DNA of 64,000 nt from Janthinobacterium sp. PAMC25594 (lineage in GTDB: Bacteria > Pseudomonadota > Gammaproteobacteria > Burkholderiales > Burkholderiaceae_D), in contig NZ_CP080377.1 of NCBI RefSeq assembly GCF_019443505.1, positions 5,766,001 through 5,830,000 on the forward strand, in the 5' to 3' direction. Position 1 is the first letter of the stretch. Each line of letters begins with the position of its first letter. The position numbers were made by a program, and so were the translations under genes. This document shows, piece by piece, positions 37,968 through 48,572 of the stretch. A model generated the notes under the pieces. That model was not told the DNA's origin and searched no databases. It was given only the letters and a program-made list of their open reading frames with translations.

Positions 37968-39191
37968 ATGCGCGCCGTACTAGTCGGGGTTGACTTCGGT
38001 CACAGCGACTTCGCCGCCAGCATGGAAGAACTCATGCTGTTGTCGCGTTCGGCTGGCGCGGACCCGATTTCCACCATCACGGCCAAGCGTTCCAGTCCCG
38101 ATTCCGCGTATTTCGTCGGCAGCGGCAAGGCCGATGAAATTGGCGACATCGTCGTCAACGATGGCCTGGAAATCGTCATCTTCAACCATGCCCTCTCACC
38201 TGCCCAGCAGCGCAATCTGGAAAAGCGCCTGAATGTGCGGGTGCTCGACCGTACCAGCCTGATCCTCGACATCTTCGCGCAGCGCGCCAAGAGCCACGAG
38301 GGCAAGCTGCAAGTCGAGCTGGCCCAGTTGCAGCATCTGGCCACGCGCCTGATCCGCGGCTGGACCCACCTTGAGCGGCAAAAGGGCGGTATCGGCTTGC
38401 GCGGTCCCGGCGAGACGCAGCTCGAGACCGACCGCCGGCTGATCGGCGACCGTGTCAAGGCCTTGCGCGCGCGCCTGGAAAAGCTGCACAAGCAACGCGA
38501 AACGCAGCGCCGCGCGCGCGGCCGCAATCACACATTCTCGGTGTCCCTGGTCGGCTATACCAATGCCGGCAAGTCGACCCTGTTCAATGCCGTGACCAAG
38601 GCCGGCGTGTATGTTGCCGACCAGTTGTTCGCCACGCTCGACACCACCTCGCGCCGGGTTTACCTGGGCCAGGAAGTGGGTAACGTGGTGATCTCCGACA
38701 CGGTCGGCTTCGTGCGCGAATTGCCGCATCAGCTGGTGGCCGCGTTCCGTGCCACGCTCGAAGAAACCATCCATGCCGATTTGCTGCTGCATGTCGTCGA
38801 CGCCGCGTCGCCGGTACGCATGGAGCAGATCGAGCAGGTCAACCTGGTCTTGAAAGAGATCGGCGCCGATCACATTCCGCAAATCCTCGTGTGGAACAAG
38901 ATCGACGCGGCCGGGCTGGAGCCTTCGGTGGAGCGCGACGAATATGCTACGATCAGTCGCGTCTTCGTCAGTGCGCAGAAGGGCAGCGGGCTCGACCTGC
39001 TGCGCGATGCGATTGTCGAGATGGCCAGGAAGGCGCCTCGTTCGGCGCACCTGTATCAGAACGACGCAGCACCGCAGGAAGATCAGTTGGACGGTCAGTA
39101 CGACCAGCACGATGGCGCCGCCCCGGACCAGGACGAAGAGCCTGGCGAGGACGATAGGATTTCCACCCACTCCCAAGTCGGAACACGATAG
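37968..39191 (+). CDS. hflX: Ribosome-dissociating GTPase HflX
   Basis: HflX is a heat-shock GTPase that splits stalled ribosomes. The 407-residue protein has the N-terminal HflX domain (ADPISTITAKR, AYFVGSGKADEI), RGPGETQLETDRR, the P-loop GYTNAGKST (G196), DTVGFVREL and NKID. Its C-terminal 35 residues are acidic and Gln/Asp-rich (DQDEEPGEDD). I chose ATG 37968, which gives the typical MRAVLVGVDFG start; a TTG 15 bases upstream is in the same frame. Confidence 0.95.
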   Translation: MRAVLVGVDFGHSDFAASMEELMLLSRSAGADPISTITAKRSSPDSAYFVGSGKADEIGDIVVNDGLEIVIFNHALSPAQQRNLEKRLNVRVLDRTSLILDIFAQRAKSHEGKLQVELAQLQHLATRLIRGWTHLERQKGGIGLRGPGETQLETDRRLIGDRVKALRARLEKLHKQRETQRRARGRNHTFSVSLVGYTNAGKSTLFNAVTKAGVYVADQLFATLDTTSRRVYLGQEVGNVVISDTVGFVRELPHQLVAAFRATLEETIHADLLLHVVDAASPVRMEQIEQVNLVLKEIGADHIPQILVWNKIDAAGLEPSVERDEYATISRVFVSAQKGSGLDLLRDAIVEMARKAPRSAHLYQNDAAPQEDQLDGQYDQHDGAAPDQDEEPGEDDRISTHSQVGTR

Positions 39192-39193
39192 TT

Positions 39194-40489
39194 ATGCTTG
39201 TCTCCCTACTCAAAAAAACAGGCTTGAAGTTGTCCCTGAACGATCCCCGCTGGGGCAATCGCAAGGACGACGGCAAGAAAGCCCAAGAAGGCAAAAAGCC
39301 CGGCGAAGGTCCGCCGGACCTCGATCAGTTGTGGCGCGATTTCAATCAGCGCCTGAACGCCTTTTTCGGACAGAAGAACCGTCCCGACAACGGCGGCAAT
39401 AACAACGGTGGTGGCGGTGGCCCGCGTCCCGACATGAAGGGCGTCGGCATCACCGCCGGCGTGGTCGGCGTGATCGCCGTCTTCATCTGGCTCGCCAGCG
39501 GCGCCTTCATCGTGCAAGAGGGCCAGAGCGGCGTGGTGCTGACGTTTGGCCAAGTCACGCGCACGGCGCCGGCTGGTCTCAACTGGCGCTGGCCGTATCC
39601 GTTCCAGACCGACGAAACCGTCAACGTGTCGCAGGTGCGCACGGTGGAAGTGGGGTATCGCACGTCGCTGCGCAACAAGCAGGCCAGCGAGTCGCTGATG
39701 CTGACGGACGATGAAAACATCATCGACATCCAGTTCGCGGTGCAGTACACGCTGAAAGACCCGGTGGAATGGCTGTTCAGCTTGCGCGACCAGGAAGACA
39801 CCCTGCGCCAGGTCGCCGAAACGGCGATCCGCGAAGTGGTCGGCCGCAGCAAGATGGACTTCGTGCTGTATGAAGGTCGTGAAAAAGTGGCCTTTGACAC
39901 GCAGAAATTGATGCAGCAGATTCTTGATGATTACAAGGCTGGCGTGTTGATTAACAATGTGACGATGCAGGCCGTGCAGCCGCCGGAGCAGGTGCAAGCC
40001 GCCTTCGACGATGCCGTCAAGGCAGGCCAGGACCGTGAGCGCCAGAAGAATGAAGGCCAGGCGTACGCCAATGACGTCATTCCAAAAGCACGCGGCGCAG
40101 CATTCCGCCTGATGCAGGAAGCCGAGGCCTACCGGGCCATGGTGACCGAGAACTCCGAAGGTAATGCGTCGCGCTTCAAGCAGGTGCTGGTTGAATACCA
40201 GAAGGCGCCGGTCGTCACGCGCGACCGCATGTACCTGGAAACGATGCAGCAAGTGTTCAGCAGTGCCAGCAAGGTCATGGTTGACGCCAAGACGGGCAGC
40301 AATCTGCTGTATCTGCCGCTCGACAAGCTGATCGCCCAGCAGGCGGCGTCGGACGCCTCGGCCGCAACAGCGCGCGCCGCAGCGGCCGCACCCGCAGCCA
40401 ATACCGTAATGCCACAGGAAGCCATGCAGACAGTAGAAGTTAACCAGCGTCGCGACAGCCGCTCTTCGCGTGAACGGGAGAGCCGCTAA
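39194..40489 (+). CDS. hflK: FtsH protease modulator HflK
   Basis: HflK forms with HflC a membrane-anchored SPFH complex that surrounds and tunes FtsH. The 431-residue protein has a basic N-terminus, a Gly/Asn-rich stretch (NGGNNNGGGGG, residues 66-76), one membrane segment (about 84-107), then the band-7/SPFH domain (VQEGQSGVVLTFGQVTRTAPAGLNWR; split for reading) and a helical C-terminus. hflC begins at its stop codon (TAATG). Confidence 0.96.
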   Translation: MLVSLLKKTGLKLSLNDPRWGNRKDDGKKAQEGKKPGEGPPDLDQLWRDFNQRLNAFFGQKNRPDNGGNNNGGGGGPRPDMKGVGITAGVVGVIAVFIWLASGAFIVQEGQSGVVLTFGQVTRTAPAGLNWRWPYPFQTDETVNVSQVRTVEVGYRTSLRNKQASESLMLTDDENIIDIQFAVQYTLKDPVEWLFSLRDQEDTLRQVAETAIREVVGRSKMDFVLYEGREKVAFDTQKLMQQILDDYKAGVLINNVTMQAVQPPEQVQAAFDDAVKAGQDRERQKNEGQAYANDVIPKARGAAFRLMQEAEAYRAMVTENSEGNASRFKQVLVEYQKAPVVTRDRMYLETMQQVFSSASKVMVDAKTGSNLLYLPLDKLIAQQAASDASAATARAAAAAPAANTVMPQEAMQTVEVNQRRDSRSSRERESR

Positions 40490-41376
40490 TGAACCGTATC
40501 GTTGCCGCCCTGATCGCGGGCTTTATCGCGATCATGCTCTTGTCCTCGACCGTGTTCGTTGTCGATCAGCGTAAATACGCCATCGTCTTCGCCCTCGGTG
40601 AAGTCAAGGACGAGATCAGCAAGCCAGGCTTGTACTTCAAGCTGCCGCCGCCGTTCCAGAACGTCATCTACCTGGACAAGCGGATCCTGACGCTCGATAC
40701 GCCGGAACCGGAGCGCTTCATCACGGCCGAGAAGAAGAATATTCTCGTCGACGCATATGTGAAGTGGCGCATCGTCAATCCGAAGACTTATTTCCGCAGC
40801 TTCGGCGGCGATGAAAGCCGCGCCCGCAACCGCATGTCGCAAATCGTCAAGGCCGCGCTGAATGATGAAATCACCAAGCGCACGGTGCGCGAAGTGATCT
40901 CGGGCGAGCGCGGCAAGGTGATGCAGGCGATCAAGGCCAAGGTGGCGGCCGAGGCCGAGGCCATCGGCGTGGGCATCGTCGATGTGCGCCTGAAACGCGT
41001 CGATTACGTCGATCAGATCAACAACTCGGTGTATGAACGCATGAAGTCCGAGCGCGTGCGCGTGGCCAACGAGCTGCGTTCGACCGGTTCGGCCGACTCC
41101 GAGAAAATCCGCGCCGACGCCGACAAGCAGCGCACGGTGATCCTGGCCGAAGCGTATCGCGAAGCCGAGAAGATCCGCGGCGAGGGCGATGCCAAGGCGT
41201 CGCAGATCTATGCGGAAGCGTTTGGCAAGAATCCGGAGTTCTACAAGTTTTACCGTAGCCTGGAAGCTTACCGCGCCACGTTCAAGGACAAGGGCGACGT
41301 GATGGTGGTCGATCCGAGTTCGGAATTCTTCAAGTACTTCAAGGGTAACGGCACGGCCGCTCCGTCCAAGAAGTAA
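40489..41376 (+). CDS. hflC: FtsH protease modulator HflC
   Basis: The 295-residue SPFH protein is the partner of HflK. It has an N-terminal membrane anchor (IVAALIAGFIAIMLLSSTVF) and the SPFH domain with FVVDQRKYAIVFALGE and GIVDVRLKRVDYVDQIN. It starts within the hflK stop codon (coupled translation) and ends before a strong terminator. Confidence 0.96.
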   Translation: MNRIVAALIAGFIAIMLLSSTVFVVDQRKYAIVFALGEVKDEISKPGLYFKLPPPFQNVIYLDKRILTLDTPEPERFITAEKKNILVDAYVKWRIVNPKTYFRSFGGDESRARNRMSQIVKAALNDEITKRTVREVISGERGKVMQAIKAKVAAEAEAIGVGIVDVRLKRVDYVDQINNSVYERMKSERVRVANELRSTGSADSEKIRADADKQRTVILAEAYREAEKIRGEGDAKASQIYAEAFGKNPEFYKFYRSLEAYRATFKDKGDVMVVDPSSEFFKYFKGNGTAAPSKK

Positions 41377-41424
41377 GGCAGCATCGAGACTGCACCTGGC
41401 CGCAAGGACGGGTGCGGCAGCAGC

Positions 41425-41456
41425 GGGGCCGGCATTGACGCCGGCCCCGTTTTTTT
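41425..41456 (+). terminator. Rho-independent terminator of the hfq-hflC block
   Basis: GGGGCCGGC (41425-41433) and GCCGGCCCC (41440-41448) form a stem with loop ATTGAC, followed by seven T. Confidence 0.94.
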
Positions 41457-41646
41457 GTGCCCGCCAAGCTGTTGCGGGAAGGCGTAAAATGCGGTGTTTT
41501 TAGGGCTGTGTGGCAGCTATTCGGAGAACTTGTCCCTAAAGGCCCGTGTTTTCGCGTAAAATATCAGGTTCGGCCTCTTGCCTGGCGCGCTCGCCGCTGC
41601 CTCGCATGATGCATTTTTTCAACTTTCTTCCGTATCTCGCTCCCTC

Positions 41647-42807
41647 ATGCCGAATTGGCTTTTGCCCGAAAATATTGCCGATGTTCTGCCGTCGGAAGCG
41701 CGCAAGATCGAAGAGCTGCGCCGCCTCATGCTGGATAATTTCCGTCTGTACGGATATGAACTGGTGATGCCGCCGCTGCTCGAGTATCTGGAATCGCTGA
41801 TGACCGGCGCTGGCAAGGATACCGACCTGCGCACCTTTAAACTGGTCGACCAGCTGTCGGGCCGCATGCTCGGCCTGCGCGCCGACATGACGACGCAAGT
41901 GGCGCGCATCGACGCCCATTTGCTGAACCGTGCCACCGTGACCCGCCTGTGCTACGCCGGCAGCGTGCTGCATACCCGTCCGTCGGGTCTGCACGCCACC
42001 CGCGAACCGCTGCAAATCGGCGCCGAAATCTATGGCCATGCCGGCCTGGAAGCGGATGCCGAGATCCAGGAACTGGCGCTCGCTTCGCTGGCACTGGCCG
42101 GTTTCGACTCTGTCCGTCTGGATTTGTCGCACGTCGGCCTGTTGCGCGCTATCATCGCGCAAGACGCCGCTGCCGTGCGCGACGAGGCAGCGCTGTACAC
42201 TTTGCTGCGCGCGAAAGATGCGCCGGGCCTGCGTGCGCTGACCGCCGCCTACGATCCCGTCACGCGCGATGCGCTGCTGGCCTTGCCGAACCTGTACGGC
42301 GATATCGACGTGCTGGCGCGTGCGCGCGCAGTGCTGCCGCCGCTGCCGGGCGTGCTCAAGGCGCTGGCCGAACTGGCCGCGCTGGCAGGATCCGCCCTGG
42401 GCCGCGCCGAAGTGGCGATCGACCTGGCCGACCTGCGCGGCTACCAATATGAAAGTGGCGCGATGTTTGCGCTGTATGTACCTGGCTTGCCGAACGCGGT
42501 TGCGCGCGGCGGCCGTTATGACCACGTCGGCGAAGCGTTCGGCCGGGCACGTCCCGCGACCGGCTTCTCGCTCGATTTGCGCGAACTGGCGCGCCTGTTG
42601 CCGACCGCGGAACGGAAGCATTCGATCCGCGCGCCGTGGGGCAGCGCGCCAGAATTGAAGGAAAAAATCGCCGAGTTGCGCAAGGCGGGCGAGGTCGTGA
42701 TCCAGAGTATGCCGGGTCACAGTAATGAACAAGACGAGTTCGAGTGCGATCGCGTGCTGGTACTTGCCGATAATGGTAGTAGCTGGATTCTTAAAAACTT
42801 AGGTTGA
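41647..42807 (+). CDS. hisZ: ATP phosphoribosyltransferase regulatory subunit HisZ
   Basis: HisZ is the HisRS-like regulatory subunit needed by short-form HisG in the first step of histidine synthesis. The 386-residue protein has a class II synthetase-like fold ([40 protein letters not shown]) but no anticodon-binding domain. I use ATG 41647; upstream in-frame codons add an unlike 23 residues. Its stop is 3 bases before purA. The hflC-hisZ-purA order is conserved in betaproteobacteria. Confidence 0.94.
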   Translation: MPNWLLPENIADVLPSEARKIEELRRLMLDNFRLYGYELVMPPLLEYLESLMTGAGKDTDLRTFKLVDQLSGRMLGLRADMTTQVARIDAHLLNRATVTRLCYAGSVLHTRPSGLHATREPLQIGAEIYGHAGLEADAEIQELALASLALAGFDSVRLDLSHVGLLRAIIAQDAAAVRDEAALYTLLRAKDAPGLRALTAAYDPVTRDALLALPNLYGDIDVLARARAVLPPLPGVLKALAELAALAGSALGRAEVAIDLADLRGYQYESGAMFALYVPGLPNAVARGGRYDHVGEAFGRARPATGFSLDLRELARLLPTAERKHSIRAPWGSAPELKEKIAELRKAGEVVIQSMPGHSNEQDEFECDRVLVLADNGSSWILKNLG

Positions 42808-44124
<1,317 letters not shown>

Positions 44125-44136
44125 GCTGCTGGACAC

Positions 44137-44162
44137 AATCCGCCGCAAGGCGGATTTTTTTA
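44137..44162 (+). terminator. Rho-independent terminator of purA
   Basis: AATCCGCC (44137-44144), loop GCAA, GGCGGATT (44149-44156), then a T-run. Confidence 0.93.
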
Positions 44163-44190
44163 ATCACGCTAATAATAAGATTTCACTATC

Positions 44191-44736
44191 ATGACTACCC
44201 CACAATCGAACGATCAACATCTCTGGGTCAACTGGGAAGAATACCACCGCCTGATCGAGCGCCTGGCGCTCAAGGTCTACGAATCGGGCTGGAAATTTGA
44301 CCAGGTACTGTGCCTGGCGCGCGGCGGCGTGCGTCCCGGCGACGTGTTCTCGCGCATCTTTGATTTGCCATTGGCCATCCTGTCGACCAGCTCTTACCGC
44401 GAAGACGCGGGCACCGTGCGCGGCGACCTCGATATCGCCAAGTACATGACCATGACCAAGGGCCCGCTGGCCGGCCGCATCCTGCTGGTCGACGATCTGG
44501 CCGATTCCGGCGTCACGCTGGACAAGGTCACGCGTCACCTGAAGGAAAACTTCCCTGACGTGACCGAAGTCAAATCGGCCGTGATCTGGCTCAAGGGCTG
44601 CTCCGTCGTGCGTCCTGACTACTTCCTCGACGAACTGCCGCACAATCCGTGGATCCATCAGCCGTTCGAAGACTACGACGGCCTGCGCCCGCACCAGCTG
44701 GCGGCGTGGATCAAGAAGGGCGAAGCAGGCAAGTAA
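44191..44736 (+). CDS. Purine phosphoribosyltransferase-like protein
   Basis: The 181-residue type I PRTase has the PRPP-binding motif RILLVDDLADSGVTL, a flexible loop region after STSSYRED, and LARGGVRPGDV. It resembles xanthine/hypoxanthine-type phosphoribosyltransferases that salvage purine bases, which fits the purA neighbourhood. The exact base is not determined. It ends at its own terminator. Confidence 0.88.
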   Translation: MTTPQSNDQHLWVNWEEYHRLIERLALKVYESGWKFDQVLCLARGGVRPGDVFSRIFDLPLAILSTSSYREDAGTVRGDLDIAKYMTMTKGPLAGRILLVDDLADSGVTLDKVTRHLKENFPDVTEVKSAVIWLKGCSVVRPDYFLDELPHNPWIHQPFEDYDGLRPHQLAAWIKKGEAGK

Positions 44737-44752
44737 CTGCGTGCGCGCTTGC

Positions 44753-44785
44753 AAAAAAAAGACGATCGTGTATCGTCTTTTTTTT
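44753..44785. terminator. Bidirectional-looking terminator
   Basis: Eight A plus GACGAT (44753-44766) and ATCGTC plus eight T (44772-44785) form a long perfect stem with loop CGTGT. Confidence 0.93.
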
Positions 44786-44801
44786 CGTCCAAGGAAATGC
44801 C

Positions 44802-45311
44802 ATGACCATACTGACAACGGCGCGCCTGCGCCTGGAGCCGATCACGGAAGACCACTACGAGCGCATGCGCACGCTCAACACCGATCCCGAGGTGATGACC
44901 TATCTGAACGCGGGCCAGCCCGAGTCGGAAGAGGTGACGCGCGCTGCCATCACGCGCACCATGGGGCGCTGGGCCGAGTGGGGCTATTCGTGGTGGGCGA
45001 TGATCCGCCTCGACGACGGCGCGCTGGTGGGCATGGCGTGCCTGCAGCACCTCTCCGGCGACAGGGCCAATCCCCTTGAAATAGGCTGGCGCCTGGCGCG
45101 GACCAGCTGGGGCCAGGGCTATGCCAGCGAAGCGGCGCAAGCCATCGTCGCGCATGCCTTCGACGTCGTCGGCGCGCCCGAAGTGGTGGCCGTGGCGCAC
45201 CCGGACAATGCCGCCTCGATCAAGGTCATGACGCGCCTGGGCATGCAATACGTGGGCATGGAACGCCACTACGACCTCGACAGCGTGGTGTACCGCCTGG
45301 CGCGCCCATGA
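44802..45311 (+). CDS. GNAT-family N-acetyltransferase
   Basis: The 169-residue protein is a RimJ/RimL-type GNAT acetyltransferase (TARLRLEPITEDHYERM, EIGWRLARTSWGQGYASEAA with the acetyl-CoA-binding loop, NAASIKVMTRLGM). Substrate unknown. AAGGAA 5 bases before ATG 44802 fixes the start. The next gene overlaps its stop (ATGA), so a three-gene accessory operon GNAT/propeller/NIPSNAP follows. Confidence 0.9.
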   Translation: MTILTTARLRLEPITEDHYERMRTLNTDPEVMTYLNAGQPESEEVTRAAITRTMGRWAEWGYSWWAMIRLDDGALVGMACLQHLSGDRANPLEIGWRLARTSWGQGYASEAAQAIVAHAFDVVGAPEVVAVAHPDNAASIKVMTRLGMQYVGMERHYDLDSVVYRLARP

Positions 45312-46234
45312 CGGCAGCGCGCAAGCCTCTGAAGCTGGGCTGCAGCTACGGCGTGCGCTTTTCACCCGATGGCACGCGCCTGGCCGTGCTGGGCCGCGAC
45401 CTGGTCCTGTGGGACGTGGCGGCAAGGCAGAAGCTGTGGCGCGGCAAATTCATCGCGCACATGTCGGGCATGGCCTTTTCGCCCGATGGCGGCCGGCTGG
45501 CCATCAAGAGCACGACGGGCCAGCTGGCCGTGGTGGATGCGCAGGCGGGCCAGTTGCTGCTGAACTTCCAGAACAAGAAGGATGGCGAAGGCTGCGGTCC
45601 CGCATGGTCGCCGTGCGGCCGGTATCTGGCCGACGGCGGCTGGGATGGTCGTCTGCGGATGCGCGACGCGCAGACGGGCGAGGTGCTCTTCACGCAGGAG
45701 CATCCGGGCGAGATGCTGCGGGCTGTCTGCGCCATTGATGGCGGGCGGCGTTTGCTGCTCCAGCACGGCGTCAAATCGGTGGACGAGGGGCAGGTACAGC
45801 CGCCCGATTACTGCAGTGTGTGGGACTGGCCCTTGCAGGCGGGAGGAGGGACGGTGGTGCTGTCGCTGCCGGGCATGATGGCGTGTGCGCCGTCGCCAGA
45901 TGGGGAATCTCTGGCCGTGCTGCACCACGCCGGCGGCGCGCAGTATCTGTCCATGTACGCGCTGGCCGACGGCAGTTGTCTGGCCAAGGTGCCCGTGGAG
46001 GCGGGCGGCGGCACGGGCAACGGCTTGCGCTGGCTGCCCGACGGCAGCGCGCTGGGACGCATCGGCAAGGGCAAGCTGCTGTTTTACGGTTGGCCGGGGT
46101 TAAACGTCCTGGCGCAGGAAGATTTTATTTATCCCTGCGCGCTCGATTTTTTGCCTGGCTCGCCATTGTCCGCCATCGGCTCCTGGGAATCTGGCATGCT
46201 GATGGAGTTGAACGTTCACAAGGAAACCGCATGA
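45308..46234 (+). CDS. WD40-like beta-propeller protein
   Basis: The 308-residue protein has repeated propeller motifs: GVRFSPDGTRLAVLGRDLVLWD, GMAFSPDGGRLAIKS, AWSPCGRYLADGG, APSPDGESLAV and LRWLPDGSALG. No signal peptide is present, so it is cytoplasmic. It starts within the stop of the GNAT gene (4-base overlap) and the next gene starts within its stop, implying one transcript. Function unknown; a scaffold role is possible. Confidence 0.82.
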   Translation: MTAARKPLKLGCSYGVRFSPDGTRLAVLGRDLVLWDVAARQKLWRGKFIAHMSGMAFSPDGGRLAIKSTTGQLAVVDAQAGQLLLNFQNKKDGEGCGPAWSPCGRYLADGGWDGRLRMRDAQTGEVLFTQEHPGEMLRAVCAIDGGRRLLLQHGVKSVDEGQVQPPDYCSVWDWPLQAGGGTVVLSLPGMMACAPSPDGESLAVLHHAGGAQYLSMYALADGSCLAKVPVEAGGGTGNGLRWLPDGSALGRIGKGKLLFYGWPGLNVLAQEDFIYPCALDFLPGSPLSAIGSWESGMLMELNVHKETA

Positions 46235-46536
46235 TCACCTGTTATTTGCGCTACATCATCGACCCGTACAAACTGACGGAATTCGAAGCCTACGGCAAGC
46301 TGTGGATACCGCTGGTCGAACGCTTCGGCGGCCAGCACCACGGCTACTTTTTGCCGTCGGAAGGCGCCAGCAACGTCGCGCTGGCCATGTTTTCATTCCC
46401 CAGCCTGGCCCTGTACGAGCAGTACCGCAGCGACTCCATGCAGGACGCCGAGTGCCAGGCGGCCTTCCTCTACGCCGAAGAAACGCGCTGCATCGTCAGC
46501 TATGAGCGCAGTTTTTTCCGGCCCGTGTTTGGCTGA
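46231..46536 (+). CDS. NIPSNAP family protein
   Basis: The 101-residue protein starts MITCYLRYIIDPYKLTEFEAYGKLWIP and has LVERFGGQHHGYFLPSEGASN, matching the NIPSNAP ferredoxin-like fold. Such proteins are small stress- or metabolism-linked dimers of unknown activity. It overlaps the preceding gene by 4 bases. Confidence 0.87.
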   Translation: MITCYLRYIIDPYKLTEFEAYGKLWIPLVERFGGQHHGYFLPSEGASNVALAMFSFPSLALYEQYRSDSMQDAECQAAFLYAEETRCIVSYERSFFRPVFG

Positions 46537-46565
46537 AACGGCGTCGTGCCCGCTATCGACCGCGA

Positions 46566-47273
46566 TTAAAACCGGATGGGACAAGGCGCCGCGGTCCCTT
46601 CGCCAAAACCGGCGTAGCCGGATCGCGCGCTGAGGTTCAGCGTCATGTTGCCTTTGTCCGGCAAATAGATGCAGTATTCACCGGTCGCCGTGATGACGCG
46701 GTAGATGCGCTTGGGATCGTTTGGTGCGCTCCACAGTTCGATACGCGCCGCTTCGAACCACTTCGGCTTGACCGCCGCATGCGCTTCCGCAAAGCCTTTC
46801 GCCAGGCGCGTGTGCGCCGTCTCGGGCGGCGCCACGAACTCCTGCGGATGCTCGCTGCGCAACTGGCGGTCGATGGCGCCGACTGCCTGCAGCGCCTGTT
46901 GCGCCAGGGGGAGGGGGGCGGCCTTGGGTGCGGCAGGCACCGGTTCTGCCGGCAGGGCATCGTCTTGCGGCGGGTCCTGCAGCGGTGCCGTCGCCTCCTT
47001 CGGTGGCGACACGCTTGCCACGCTCGATGGAACGGCTGGCGGACGTGCCGGCGCCGGATCGGGCTTGGCGGGTGGATTGAACCTTGGCATGGGCGGCAGT
47101 GGCGGCATCAGCTGTAGCCAGACCCGGTCATCGTGCTCGATTCTGGTGTGGACTGGCCGTGTGGCCGCCCAGAACAACGCCAGGTGCAGCAGGATAATCG
47201 CGGCGATGTACCGGCCATGGGGACGCTGGCCGAGAGAAAAATCATGCTCCTGTAGTGCAAGGTCGATGCGCAT
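46566..47273 (-). CDS. Membrane-anchored Pro-rich periplasmic protein, TonB-like architecture
   Basis: The 235-residue protein has one membrane segment near the N-terminus (about 23-40, YIAAIILLHLALFWAA), a long Pro/Ala-rich stretch (about 58-120) and a compact C-terminal domain (about 165-235) with WFEAARIELWSAPNDPKRIYRVITATGEYCIYLP; split here for reading. The layout (anchor, Pro-rich spacer, small periplasmic domain) resembles TonB-type energy couplers, but the C-terminal domain is not recognisably TonB. It follows the permease gene by 30 bases on the same strand. Function unknown. Confidence 0.7.
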   Translation of the reverse strand: MRIDLALQEHDFSLGQRPHGRYIAAIILLHLALFWAATRPVHTRIEHDDRVWLQLMPPLPPMPRFNPPAKPDPAPARPPAVPSSVASVSPPKEATAPLQDPPQDDALPAEPVPAAPKAAPLPLAQQALQAVGAIDRQLRSEHPQEFVAPPETAHTRLAKGFAEAHAAVKPKWFEAARIELWSAPNDPKRIYRVITATGEYCIYLPDKGNMTLNLSARSGYAGFGEGTAAPCPIRF

Positions 47274-47303
47274 CTGTTTCCCGCTTGGTCAGGTCGCCAC
47301 GCC

Positions 47304-48365
47304 TCAGTCCTCGGCCTGGAATTCGCTGGCCGAGACGAACAGATCCCACGAAGCGATGAACAGGGCCGCCACCACGGGGCCGATGACGAAGCCGTTCAGA
47401 CCAAACAGGGCCATGCCGCCAACGGTCGACAGCAGCACCATGTAGTCGGGCATCTTGGTGTCCTTGCCCACCAGGATGGGGCGCAGCACGTTGTCGACCA
47501 GGCCGATGACGAAGACGCCGAAGGCGGCCAGGCCGGCGCCTTGCCAGATGGCGCCCGTGGCCAGGAAGTAGACGGCCACGGGGGCCCAGACGAGGGCGGC
47601 GCCGACGGCCGGCAGCAGCGACAGGAAGGCCATCAGCACTGCCCACAGCAGCGGGGCCGGCACGTCGAGGAACCAGAACGCCAGGCCGCCGAGGGCGCCC
47701 TGGGCGATCGCCACGAGGATGTTGCCTTTCACCGTGGCGCGGATCACCGTGGTGAAATTGGTGAACAGGCGCTGCTTGTACTTGCGGCTCAGCGGCACGG
47801 CGCCCTTGATGCGGGCCGACAGCGTGGAGCCATCGCGCATGAGGAAAAACAGCAGGTACAGCATGATGCACAGGCTGGTGAGAAATTCGAAGGTGTACAG
47901 GCCCACATTGATGGCTTTGACGGCCACCACCTGGCTCACCTGCGTGGCGCCCTCGGCCAGCTTGTCCTGCAGGCTGGCCAGGCTGGTCAGGTTGAAGCGC
48001 TCGAGCAAATTGATCAGCCATTGCGGCAGCACGGCCATGATTTTATTGAAGAACATGGCGACCGTGATTTCACCCGAACGTACCATCTCCACGACGCTGG
48101 CCGCCTGGTTTACCAGCGACACGGAAATGAGCGACAGCGGCAGGATCACGATGACGACGATGAGCAGCAAGGTCAGCAGCGACGCCAGGCCGGCGCGGCC
48201 CCTGGTTTTCCGCAGCAGCCAGCGGTACACGGGCGCGAACAGGATCGCCAGGACGACACCCCAGAAGATGGCGCCCGCATATGGCGCCAGTATCGTGCCG
48301 AAGCCGATGGTGACGATGCTCAAGAGGAGCAAGAACACTTTCTGGTGCAGCGTGAGGGTAGGCAT
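47304..48365 (-). CDS. AI-2E family transporter (PerM/YdiK-like)
   Basis: The 353-residue protein has eight hydrophobic segments and family motifs such as LAPYAGAIFWGVVLAILFAPVYRWL and DNVLRPILVGKDTKMPDYMVLLSTVGGMALFGLNGFVIGPVV (split for reading). Members export autoinducer-2 or act as Na+/H+ or permease-like carriers; the substrate here is unknown. The ATG at 48365 (MPTLTLHQK) is chosen over a TTG at 48386. It precedes the Pro-rich membrane protein on the minus strand. Confidence 0.9.
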   Translation of the reverse strand: MPTLTLHQKVFLLLLSIVTIGFGTILAPYAGAIFWGVVLAILFAPVYRWLLRKTRGRAGLASLLTLLLIVVIVILPLSLISVSLVNQAASVVEMVRSGEITVAMFFNKIMAVLPQWLINLLERFNLTSLASLQDKLAEGATQVSQVVAVKAINVGLYTFEFLTSLCIMLYLLFFLMRDGSTLSARIKGAVPLSRKYKQRLFTNFTTVIRATVKGNILVAIAQGALGGLAFWFLDVPAPLLWAVLMAFLSLLPAVGAALVWAPVAVYFLATGAIWQGAGLAAFGVFVIGLVDNVLRPILVGKDTKMPDYMVLLSTVGGMALFGLNGFVIGPVVAALFIASWDLFVSASEFQAED

Positions 48366-48572
48366 GGGCGGTAGCGCAATGAGCAAGGTTGAGTTGCCCC
48401 ATCATAAGCGAGGCGTGCTGCGGCGCGCCATACAATTGTGGCCTTGGTAGTTTGTGCGCGAGCGCACCCGGCGCCGGCGGGCCGGCAACGCGGTGGCGGC
48501 AATTCCAGTAAGCTGTCGTTTCAGGCGCTCCATCCCGGGCGCCGTTGATTTCTTTTGACTTCAGGAACGCGC

